64,000 nt of DNA from JAJZAM01 sp027391075. Its GTDB lineage: Bacteria; Actinomycetota; Acidimicrobiia; Acidimicrobiales; Palsa-688. A program made the translations under genes and the position numbers. Below the pieces are notes generated by a model. The model did not search any database. It saw only the letters and a list, made by a program, of their open reading frames with translations, and was not told where the DNA came from. The stretch covers positions 160,039 to 224,038 of the forward strand of contig DAHYHI010000015.1 of the NCBI GenBank assembly GCA_027391075.1. The letters are read 5' to 3'. Positions 16,444 through 23,784 of the stretch are shown here, piece after piece. How positions within the stretch are numbered: the stretch's first letter is position 1; each line of letters starts with the position of its first letter.

Positions 16444-16478
16444 CGACGCCGTCCCGGAGGCATCCCAACAAGCTTCCT

Positions 16479-16976
16479 TCAAAGAGAATTCTTCGGGGAC
16501 GGGACGCTTTTCGAAGACGAGGCGCTCTGAGCATCAGCGCTAGTCAAGTCCTGCGATGCTATGCGTTCGAGGATGGGAATGGCCCGACCAAGAATTTCGA
16601 TCTCGTCTTGGGAAAGACCCGCCATCCGAGCCGAGATGAAAGCGTCGCCACGCCTTCGGTTTCCTTCGACAAGCTCCATTCCCGACTGGCTGAGAGCTAC
16701 TCTCGTGACTCGACGGTCCCCCGGATCAGATCTCCGCTCAAGCCAGCCGTTCTCTTCTAAGCGGGCGGCGATACGGGTCATAGATGGCGGAGCCACCCTT
16801 TCTAGCGCCGCCAACTCCCCGAGGGTCACTTCGCCGTGTCGGGCGACAACGGTCATGGCAGACATCTGAGAAAGAGTTACCCCTCCCGGCGAGGCAACCT
16901 GACGGAGCCTCCGCGACAACCTGAGCACAGCCAAGCGCAGCGCTCCCCCCATCTCGGCGGGCACCTGAGCCGTCAT
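16479..16976 (-). CDS. MarR family transcriptional regulator
   Basis: 165 aa from ATG 16976; a longer frame reaches 17132 but would overlap the divergent gene. Winged-helix core: LSQMSAMTVVARHGEVTLGELAALERVAPPSMTRI followed by the wing ERRSDPGDRRVTRVALSQSG, typical of MarR repressors, which bind DNA as dimers and release it on binding small phenolics or on oxidation. No Cys in the sensing region. It may regulate the divergent Cys-rich protein gene across the 135-bp gap. The Ser-rich C-terminus is probably disordered. Confidence 0.85.
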   Translation of the reverse strand: MTAQVPAEMGGALRLAVLRLSRRLRQVASPGGVTLSQMSAMTVVARHGEVTLGELAALERVAPPSMTRIAARLEENGWLERRSDPGDRRVTRVALSQSGMELVEGNRRRGDAFISARMAGLSQDEIEILGRAIPILERIASQDLTSADAQSASSSKSVPSPKNSL

Positions 16977-17111
16977 GGCCTTTGAATCTACCGGAGCGGA
17001 CGATCCGATACCGCCATGGCATGACGCTACAACGGCGCCCGGACCGGCGACCCCGACGATGGGCCTGCAGTGCGCAACCGACTCCTGAGATGACACCATA
17101 TGGGTGTGACC

Positions 17112-17471
17112 ATGCGAGAAAACTGCCGACACTTCCAGAGCCGGACCTACGACTCAGGGGAAGTAGCGCGTTTTTGCGTGAAGAACCTGGCGCCCGAAGC
17201 CCCCTGGCGCTGCCCGGACAACTGCACCAGCTACGAGCACGACATAATCGACGCCTCCTTCGTCGTAGGGTCTCTAAAGCGTCCCGCGGTCGAAGACGAG
17301 CCCGACGAACCTGCCGGAGACGTCACGGCACTGCTCGACGAAGCCAGCTCCATCGTGACCGCCGCAGGTCCGGAGATCCTCCACCAGGTCGAACTAGAGC
17401 GGCAGGCCCGAAAATGGTGGCAAGTCTGGAAGCGCGGCGGCGAGGACGGATTCCACCTGAGCAACCGCTGA
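17112..17471 (+). CDS. Conserved-looking hypothetical protein with four N-terminal Cys
   Basis: 119 aa from ATG 17112 (ATG 17100 is an in-frame alternative; GGGTG lies upstream of the later one). The first ~40 residues hold ENCRHF, ARFC and RCPDNC: four Cys that could bind Zn or an Fe-S cluster. An acidic linker (VEDEPDEPAGD) and a helical C-terminus rich in Trp/Arg follow. I do not recognise a named family. Divergent from the MarR gene. Confidence 0.65.
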   Translation: MRENCRHFQSRTYDSGEVARFCVKNLAPEAPWRCPDNCTSYEHDIIDASFVVGSLKRPAVEDEPDEPAGDVTALLDEASSIVTAAGPEILHQVELERQARKWWQVWKRGGEDGFHLSNR

Positions 17472-17555
17472 AGCCAACCGACCGTCGAAACCAACCCTGC
17501 CTTGCTAGGTTCCCGAGAACGTGACAAGCACGCAACGTCCCCACTGCAACGCGTT

Positions 17556-20105
17556 GTGACGACTCCTCATTGGCCGCTGCATGCGCTGAGGACAGTCAGA
17601 CTTTCCCGCCTCTCCACCTTGGCGTCTGTGTTATTCGTCGGTGCGCTGCTCGCTTCGTGCTCGAGCGGTCACGGCTCTGCCGCCCCTGATTCAACACTTC
17701 CGAACCCTCCCGACGCCGCCACGACCTTGCCAGTCCCGGGCGCTGCTTCCAAAGTAGTATCACCGTTCGAGTGGCAACGCTCCTCGTCGCCATCGCTAGC
17801 GATTGGAGGTGGAAGCAGTTCAACGTTGGCCGCCCTGATACCACCCGAGCCTGGAGGCAACTGGCACATCTACGGTACCGAGACGTCGACGTCCGGGATG
17901 CAGACACCGACTGTCTGGTCTTCTCCTGACGGGCTCACGTGGAAAGCCAGGCCCCTGGCCGACTCGGCGATAGACGGTGCTGTCGGCGGCGCAGCCCTCT
18001 ACAATGGCGAGACGGTTGTCGTCGGATCTGTAGGCACCGGGACGTCCGAGCACGCAGCGGTGTGGCTGTCAGCCGAACCGGGAGCGCCCTTCAACAGTGT
18101 CACGGTTACCGCCCCAGCCGGACCATCCGAACTATCGGCAGTCACCGCAGGGCCTCTGGGGTTCTTCGCCACCGGAACCGAAAACGGGAGCTTCGCTATG
18201 TGGTCCTCGGTATCGGGCCAGTTGTGGACCCTAAACGCGGGCGCCGACCAATCAGTTGGCACAATCCCCGGGGCGCATGTGAACACCCTCGTCAGCATCG
18301 GTACCACGCTGTACGCGGGTGGATCCATCCCCGACGGCCCGACGACCCAGGCAGCGATTTGGTCGACCCAGGATGGACTGAATTGGAACCTGATCGGCCG
18401 GGCGTCGAGGGCATTCGCTTCCGAAGGAGACGAAGAGATATTCTCGATCGCCGCTCTGACACGAGGCCTGGTGGCGGTAGGAGCGGTCAACTTCGGCTCC
18501 GGTTGGCTGCCGGCTTCGTGGATTTCCCCCAACGGGATTAGCTGGAGTCCGCCGTCGACCGACTTCCCGTCGACGTCGTCGGCCTCTTCGTCGCGTTACG
18601 GGCCGTCCGGAGGGATGACTGCGTTCGACGTCACGCAAGTGACCGGCAGCACCGGCGAAGACTCCCTGGTCGCGTCCGGCGGAGGACCTGGCGGTCAGGG
18701 TGTCTGGCGGTCTACGGACGGCCTGCACTGGTCCTCGGTCGACCTGCCAGCCCAGGATGCTGCTCTCGGAGACTGGAGGGCCACCGCTGTCGGAGCAACC
18801 TACTCGACCACTGTCATCTTAGATACGCTTCCGGGCCAGCCTTACGTTCTAAGCTCCACCCTGAGCGGGTGGACTCAGCCCTCAGCTAACCCCGCCATCT
18901 TCGGCCCGGTGACACCGACAGCGGTCCCTTTATCTCTTCTCAAAGTCGGAGGGCAACTGGTCTTGGATGCCGACGTTGTCCAGCTCCCCCAGTCCATAGG
19001 ACCGGCGACGGTGTCGTCTCAGACCCTCACCTCCCCGGACGCGAGCACATGGAGTGTGCAAAACCCCACATCTCCCTACCCTCAGTCACTCCCAGCGCCC
19101 AACGTCGTAACCTTTCACTCCGCAAGCAGCTGGATCGCGCTGGGCACAGGGCCATCCGGACTCGCCCAGACATGGACCAGCCCGACGGGCACCTCATGGC
19201 AGCTCAACGGCCTTCTCGACAGCGCCACTGGCGGCACCGCCACACCGACCATAAACGCAGTTTGCAGTTCGGCTTCCAATCCGCCAACCGCCGCGTCGGC
19301 TCCGATCGCGTCAACTTCTGACAGCCCCACTACGACGACCTCGTCAGCAGCCTCAACAGTACCTGTAACCGGAGGTTCCACCTCAGGACCACTCCCCGCG
19401 GTGGAGGTGGCGGTGGGGTCAACACCCCAGCCAAGCGAACCATCGACCCACTCCTCCACTCTTACGCCTGGAACCGAAGCCAGCATCTGGTATTCGACGA
19501 ACGGGACGGAGTGGACGAAGAGCGCCGTGAGCCCGGCTCCGGCACAGGGTGGAACAGAAACTGTAGCCGGATGCGTCGACATTGCGGGCTCGTTCGTTGC
19601 TTACGGAACGAGCACCTCTCCCGGAGGCAACCCCGTTCCAGCCGTGTGGACCTCCGCCAACGGCGTCGACTGGTCTCGCTCGGCGATAGAAGGGTTCGTG
19701 GCGGGCTCGCCTAATCCGATCATCGCCATGGCCGGCAGCGGACCTTACCGGCTCGCCGTCGCCAATCCCGACCCTTCAGCTTCTCCAAACCCTCCAGGTC
19801 CGACTTCGTCGAGCGCCGGGGTCGGCCCGGCCGCTTCCGCCCCTACAGACGCCGGCCTCGGATCTCCCCTTGGTCTCGAACCGACCGGGGCAGGACTGTG
19901 GGCCAGCACCAACTCCGGCCATTCCTGGGAGCTCCTTCCCACCTACTCAGGCCTCTGGGCCGACATGCAGGACACGCAACTGGATTCAGTCGTCTTCCAG
20001 TCCAGCAAGGCCGTAGTCGTCGGAACTGTGGCCGGTGAGTTAGCGGTCTGGGTCGGGTCGGCGACGACTGGAACGGCCGGCTTGGAGAGCCACGCACCCT
20101 CCTGA
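17556..20105 (+). CDS. Large secreted lipoprotein with sialidase/BNR-like repeats
   Basis: 849 aa from GTG 17556 (TTG 17502 also possible). A basic start and hydrophobic stretch lead to the lipobox LLASC, so the mature protein is probably lipid-anchored outside the membrane. The body repeats a beta-strand unit of the type W(S/R)S-x-DG-x-x-W (for example VWSSPDGLTW, IWSTQDGLNW, VWRSTDGLHW, WTSANGVDW), suggesting a beta-propeller or sialidase-like fold. A low-complexity Thr/Ser/Pro linker lies around residues 580-650. No catalytic residues identified; adhesion or glycan binding is inference. The last 66 bp overlap convergent rnhB. Confidence 0.75.
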   Translation: MTTPHWPLHALRTVRLSRLSTLASVLFVGALLASCSSGHGSAAPDSTLPNPPDAATTLPVPGAASKVVSPFEWQRSSSPSLAIGGGSSSTLAALIPPEPGGNWHIYGTETSTSGMQTPTVWSSPDGLTWKARPLADSAIDGAVGGAALYNGETVVVGSVGTGTSEHAAVWLSAEPGAPFNSVTVTAPAGPSELSAVTAGPLGFFATGTENGSFAMWSSVSGQLWTLNAGADQSVGTIPGAHVNTLVSIGTTLYAGGSIPDGPTTQAAIWSTQDGLNWNLIGRASRAFASEGDEEIFSIAALTRGLVAVGAVNFGSGWLPASWISPNGISWSPPSTDFPSTSSASSSRYGPSGGMTAFDVTQVTGSTGEDSLVASGGGPGGQGVWRSTDGLHWSSVDLPAQDAALGDWRATAVGATYSTTVILDTLPGQPYVLSSTLSGWTQPSANPAIFGPVTPTAVPLSLLKVGGQLVLDADVVQLPQSIGPATVSSQTLTSPDASTWSVQNPTSPYPQSLPAPNVVTFHSASSWIALGTGPSGLAQTWTSPTGTSWQLNGLLDSATGGTATPTINAVCSSASNPPTAASAPIASTSDSPTTTTSSAASTVPVTGGSTSGPLPAVEVAVGSTPQPSEPSTHSSTLTPGTEASIWYSTNGTEWTKSAVSPAPAQGGTETVAGCVDIAGSFVAYGTSTSPGGNPVPAVWTSANGVDWSRSAIEGFVAGSPNPIIAMAGSGPYRLAVANPDPSASPNPPGPTSSSAGVGPAASAPTDAGLGSPLGLEPTGAGLWASTNSGHSWELLPTYSGLWADMQDTQLDSVVFQSSKAVVVGTVAGELAVWVGSATTGTAGLESHAPS

Positions 20106-20765
20106 AAGACCAAGTCTTTCCATAAAAGCCCAGCTTCGACGGTGTATCGCCGAAGGTCCGTACGCTACCAATGCCATCACGTGGCGAGCACTGGGATATC
20201 CCTTGTTCAATTCGAACTCGTACGGCGGGTAGTCCACGGCGGCCGCGCGCATGAGGCGGTCACGTGACACCTTCGCAAGGATCGACGCTGCCGCTATCGA
20301 TAAGCAAGTGGCATCGCCTTTGACGATCGTGGTAGTCGGAACTACCCTGACGAAATCCCACGGGCCGTCTACGAGAGCATGATCAACCTCGACTCCGAGC
20401 CCCTCCAGTGCCCTTTGGGCCGCATTTTGCTGTGCTTTTGCCATGCCGACGGTGTCGCACTCCTCGTGACTGGCGAACCCAACGCTCCAAGCGATGCACC
20501 CTTTTGCGACACGGTCAAACATCTCCTCCCGCCTGCGCTCCGTCAACGCCTTGGAGTCTCTCACCCCGTCGAATCGCCGCCCAGCCGGCAGGATGGCGGC
20601 CCCGACCGCCAGCGGCCCTGCCCACGCTCCTCGGCCGACTTCATCCATCCCTACCACGAGACGGCAGCCGCTAGCTTCCAATCGCCGTTCTTGGCTCCGG
20701 GTGGGAACAAGCCGGCTGACGTTACGTCCTGAGGACCGCCCCGTCGGCACTGTCAGACCCCGCAC
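20040..20765 (-). CDS. rnhB: Ribonuclease HII
   Basis: 241 aa. Removes ribonucleotides from DNA and RNA from RNA-DNA hybrids. Active-site residues: Asp41-Glu42 in GMDEVGRGAWAGP, Asp133 in VDGPWDF and Asp151 in KGDATCLSIAAASILAKVSRD. The GTG start at 20765 gives a ~35-residue N-terminal extension; a later start is possible. The basic C-terminal ~25 residues overlap the lipoprotein gene on the other strand. Confidence 0.93.
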   Translation of the reverse strand: MRGLTVPTGRSSGRNVSRLVPTRSQERRLEASGCRLVVGMDEVGRGAWAGPLAVGAAILPAGRRFDGVRDSKALTERRREEMFDRVAKGCIAWSVGFASHEECDTVGMAKAQQNAAQRALEGLGVEVDHALVDGPWDFVRVVPTTTIVKGDATCLSIAAASILAKVSRDRLMRAAAVDYPPYEFELNKGYPSARHVMALVAYGPSAIHRRSWAFMERLGLSGGCVALQAGRSSRRRPDPDR

Positions 20766-20783
20766 ATACCGTCAGACCCCGCA
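20752..20783. repeat. 13-bp direct repeat at the rnhB start
   Basis: GTCAGACCCCGCA occurs at 20752-20764 and 20771-20783 (19-bp period), covering the putative rnhB start codon and the 25 bp before it. Confidence 0.75.
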
Positions 20784-20790
20784 GATAGAG

Positions 20791-21525
20791 TCAGGAAACA
20801 CCCGCCGCTTTGTAGCGAAGCAGAAGTGCTCCATCACCTTCGCATACCGCCTGAAGCGACAAAGCCACGGGAGCTGAAGCTGAGCCGTTGGCGAACCCGA
20901 GTCGACCGCCTCCCGCCAGCACCGGAGAAACAGTGACACACAGCTCATCCACGAGACCTGCCCCAAGGAGCGCACCGAACAAGGTCGGACCGCCCTCACA
21001 GAGGATCCTGCCTAGTCCCCGAGCTCGCAGATCGGCGATCACAGCTGGCAGATCGATCTCCTTCTCGCCGGCAGCCACCACCTCGGCGACTCGTGACAGA
21101 TCTCCTCGGCGGGATGCCTGACCCTCGGTGGTATAGACAATCACCTTGCCCTCAGAGTCAAACAGCGGTGAAGACGCGTCGAATGCTCCACTCCCCGAGA
21201 CGACGGCTAGGCGCGGGACGCCGGTCTGACCGCGCGCTTCACGCCTTGAACGCCTGTCGGCATTCAGCGTCACAGGTCCGTAGTTCTCGGCGCGGACGGT
21301 GCCTGCTCCGACCAAGACGACGTCTGCTGCGGCGCGCATAGCCGCGAACGCCTCGCGGTCGGCGGGAACCCCGAGCGGGCCGCTCAGCCCATCGACCTCG
21401 ACGGCCCCGTCGAGGGAGGTGACCAGATTCAACCTCAAGTGAACGTCGCTCGGATGGCGGTAGAAAACTTCAACACTCTCAGGGGTAGCCAGGAAGCCTG
21501 TGCTGGGAAGAAGCTGCTGAATCAC
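20791..21525 (-). CDS. RibD C-terminal-domain reductase (dihydrofolate-reductase-like fold)
   Basis: 244 aa. Motifs of the riboflavin pathway reductase domain: NLVTSLDGAVEVDG near 33-46, DVVLVGAGTVRAENYGP near 88-104 and ILCEGGPTLFGALLGAGLVDEL near 175-196. Family members reduce diaminohydroxyribosylphosphoaminopyrimidine with NADPH; stand-alone paralogues occur in actinobacteria with uncertain substrates. No other rib gene is nearby; the divergent neighbour is in F420 synthesis, which branches from the same ribityl-pyrimidine intermediate. Exact substrate therefore open. Confidence 0.8.
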   Translation of the reverse strand: MIQQLLPSTGFLATPESVEVFYRHPSDVHLRLNLVTSLDGAVEVDGLSGPLGVPADREAFAAMRAAADVVLVGAGTVRAENYGPVTLNADRRSRREARGQTGVPRLAVVSGSGAFDASSPLFDSEGKVIVYTTEGQASRRGDLSRVAEVVAAGEKEIDLPAVIADLRARGLGRILCEGGPTLFGALLGAGLVDELCVTVSPVLAGGGRLGFANGSASAPVALSLQAVCEGDGALLLRYKAAGVS

Positions 21526-21711
21526 CTAGAGGACGCCTTGGAATCCACTGGCAACGACATTACGAGCACGATATCAACACTAGACCACTCCCCCTCGGCG
21601 GGCCTGCCTGCCGCCGCAAGAGTTGACACGATCGTGACAGAACCCGACCGCCCGGACCTAGCCCACCCGCCGTGGATGTTGTGGGGGATCACAGTTCCCT
21701 ATCATGGGGAT

Positions 21712-22296
21712 ATGAGTACCTCGGCCGTGCCCCGCCTCACGGGAGACGCCGTGCTCATCCCTGTCAAGGCGTTCGATCGGGCCAAACTCAGACTGGCATC
21801 CGCTCTTACGCCCCTTGAACGCAGGCGACTCGCTAAGGAGATGGCCGAGCGTGTGGTGCGATCCGCTGCGAAGCTCACGGTTGCGGTGGTCTGCGACGAC
21901 GAGGAGGTCGCAGCTTGGGCTTCTGGACTCGGAGCGGTCGTTTTGTGGGAACCCGGACGTGGCCTCAACGGCGCCGTCCAGTTCGGCTTCGAACACTTGC
22001 GTTCCCAGGGCGTGGCTACAGTTGCTGTCGTGGCTAGCGATCTACCTCTGGCGGACGACATCGGATGGGTAACCCGATTCCGGGGCATAACCCTCGTGCC
22101 AGACCGTCGAGACGACGGGACGAACGTCATATCGGTTCCGCCGGGTGTAGCTTTCCGCTTCTCCTACGGGCCGCAGTCGTTCATGCGACACAAAAGTGAA
22201 GCCTTGAGAGCGAACGCGGCCCTCAGAGTCGTTCATGACTCGCCGCTCGCCTGGGACGTAGACGTCCCCGACGACCTCGGAGTACTGACCCGATGA
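21712..22296 (+). CDS. cofC: 2-phospho-L-lactate / phosphoenolpyruvate guanylyltransferase (F420 biosynthesis)
   Basis: 194 aa; ATG at 21712 preceded by GGGGAT. The nucleotidyltransferase fold starts VLIPVKAFDRAKLRLASALTPLERRRLA, typical of CofC/FbiD, and continues with VVASDLPLAD and PDRRDDGTNVI, which bind the guanine nucleotide and metal. It makes the phosphoenolpyruvyl- or lactyl-diphosphoguanosine precursor of coenzyme F420. Overlaps the PIG-L gene by ATGA. A longer frame upstream overlaps the opposite gene and is not credible. Confidence 0.88.
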   Translation: MSTSAVPRLTGDAVLIPVKAFDRAKLRLASALTPLERRRLAKEMAERVVRSAAKLTVAVVCDDEEVAAWASGLGAVVLWEPGRGLNGAVQFGFEHLRSQGVATVAVVASDLPLADDIGWVTRFRGITLVPDRRDDGTNVISVPPGVAFRFSYGPQSFMRHKSEALRANAALRVVHDSPLAWDVDVPDDLGVLTR

Positions 22297-23054
22297 GCGA
22301 TCCGAATTCCCACGGTCATTTCGCCGGCGCTCCAAGTGTGGACATCGACGTCCCTGACAGCGCGCTCGCCATAGGAGCGCATCCCGACGACATAGAGTTC
22401 GGCTGCGGAGGAACCCTCGCCAAGTGGGCTTCAGCGGGCTGTCGTATCTACCATTTCGTATGCACTGACGGCTCGAAGGGAACCTGGGACCCACTTCGCG
22501 ACCGGCAAGATCTCATCGCTGAGCGCCGAGAAGAGCAGATCGCGGCTTCCAGGATTCTCGGTGGCGAGGGTCGGGTTACCTTCGGAGAGTGGGTCGACGG
22601 CGAGCTTCAGTGCTCCTTGTTGGAGCGCAGCGTCGTCGCCAGGGAGATTCGTGCGGTTAGGCCTCAAGTGGTCCTCGCCCACGACCCTTGGAAGCGCTAC
22701 CGCTTACACCCCGATCACCGCAATGCGGGATTCCTTGCCACCGACGGGATCGTCGCCGCGCGAGACCCGCTCTTCTTCCCCGAGCATGGTCTGTCGCCGC
22801 ATAGACCGACCAAGTTGTTCCTCTGGGAAGCGGACACTCCCGATCACCTCGAGACGATCGACGACGTCGAGGGAGTGAAGCTGCAAGCACTGCTGGCTCA
22901 CCGAAGCCAGTTCCGCTCGACGATGGGCATCGACGGCGCTGACGACGCGACCGTGGACCACTTCGCCGAGCGGATGCGCACCCGCCATGCCGAAATTGGG
23001 GAGCCATTCGGTCTCCCAGCTGCCGAGACTTTCAAGTTAATAGACCGGCTATGA
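22293..23054 (+). CDS. PIG-L family deacetylase
   Basis: 253 aa. The zinc-binding signature AHPDDIEFGCGG is at 29-40 (His30, Asp32, Asp33) and a second metal His lies in RLHPDHRNAG. Members deacetylate N-acetylglucosaminyl conjugates (MshB in mycothiol synthesis, Mca, PIG-L). The start overlaps cofC (ATGA). Without mshA/C/D nearby the substrate cannot be assigned; mycothiol-related or another N-acyl sugar are both possible. Confidence 0.88.
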   Translation: MSDPNSHGHFAGAPSVDIDVPDSALAIGAHPDDIEFGCGGTLAKWASAGCRIYHFVCTDGSKGTWDPLRDRQDLIAERREEQIAASRILGGEGRVTFGEWVDGELQCSLLERSVVAREIRAVRPQVVLAHDPWKRYRLHPDHRNAGFLATDGIVAARDPLFFPEHGLSPHRPTKLFLWEADTPDHLETIDDVEGVKLQALLAHRSQFRSTMGIDGADDATVDHFAERMRTRHAEIGEPFGLPAAETFKLIDRL

Positions 23055-23059
23055 ACCGC

Positions 23060-23101
23060 TCCGGCGGATCACCCGATGCTAGATACCGGGGATCCGTCGG
23101 A
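23060..23101 (+). terminator. Hairpin terminator after the PIG-L gene
   Basis: TCCGGCGGATC (23060-23070) pairs with GATCCGTCGGA (23091-23101) with one G-U, and CCCG/CGGG extend it inward. It begins 6 bp after the stop codon. Confidence 0.65.
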
Positions 23102-23211
23102 GAATGCTGAGCTTGGGGACAAATAAACTCGCCTTTGCGACGAGAAGGCGGTCTAACGCCTGGCGTCTCTTGCTCTACCCCACTTTCCTGCTCGGGAAGG
23201 CCCTCGGGTCT

Positions 23212-23676
23212 TCAGCGCTTCTTGGCAGGCTTGGCTGCCTTCGCTGGAGTGGCAGGCTTCGTGGCGGCCTTCGCCGGACGGGCGGCTTTCGCCGGGGCAG
23301 CGGCCTTGGCAGCCACCGCTTTCGATGACGCCGCAGCCTTCGACGCTGTCGACCGGCCGCCCGAGGGGGCTGCAGCCTTCTTCGCTGCAGCAGACCTGGC
23401 CTTGGTATTGAGTGCCACCTTGAAAGCTGAAGCCGGCTTGAACGCCACCGACTTCGACGCAGGGACCTTCACCGTAGCTTGAGTTTGCGGGTTGCGCGCC
23501 AAGCGCGGGCCGCGAGCCCTGGGATCGAACGAGCCGAATCCGAAGATCGATACGCGGTTACCAGCTTTCACCTCAGCGATAATGGCAGCCGTGACAGCCT
23601 CGACGGCCGCCTCCGACTGCTTCTTGTCCAGTCCCGTCGAGGCCTGAACTGCCTGGGCCAGCTCTGTTCTGTTCAC
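23212..23676 (-). CDS. hup: HU-family nucleoid protein with Lys/Ala-rich C-terminal tail
   Basis: 154 aa. Residues 1-~92 are the HU fold (NRTELAQAV, SIFGFGSF, ARNPQT, VAFKPASAFK); residues ~93-154 are a histone-H1-like tail with PAKAA/AAKKA units, as in mycobacterial HupB. Binds and compacts DNA. GTG start at 23676 has GGAGG six bases upstream. A promoter is visible 35 bp upstream. The tail DNA is GC-repetitive and may vary in length. Confidence 0.93.
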   Translation of the reverse strand: MNRTELAQAVQASTGLDKKQSEAAVEAVTAAIIAEVKAGNRVSIFGFGSFDPRARGPRLARNPQTQATVKVPASKSVAFKPASAFKVALNTKARSAAAKKAAAPSGGRSTASKAAASSKAVAAKAAAPAKAARPAKAATKPATPAKAAKPAKKR

Positions 23677-23710
23677 TGCTACCTCCAGATAGGTGGGGAA
23701 GTTTCCCAGA

Positions 23711-23740
23711 TATACAAGAGGTTTTCCGGGCCCAGGTCAA
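23711..23740 (-). promoter_or_regulatory. Candidate hup promoter
   Basis: Minus strand TTGACC (23735-23740) and TGTATA (23711-23716), spaced 18 bp; the hup GTG is about 35 bp downstream. Confidence 0.6.
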
Positions 23741-23784
23741 GTATTTACCCGTCCGGGCAAGGAAAAAGTGCCTACATTGGCACG

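Larger units (their letters stand above)
15884..16478. other. 595-bp gene-poor, hairpin-rich stretch upstream of malic enzyme
   Basis: No convincing protein gene of normal size. It contains at least three GC hairpins, a promoter-like element with a Crp-type site reading toward malic enzyme, one possible leaderless small frame, and the terminator-like hairpin of the MarR gene. If transcription starts near 16352 the malic enzyme mRNA would have a ~470-nt leader; alternatively the first part is a separate small RNA. Confidence 0.6.

Noticed and set aside
23479..23784. Upstream extension of the glucosidase
   Set aside because: Runs antisense through hup; family members start at the ATG 23785 position.
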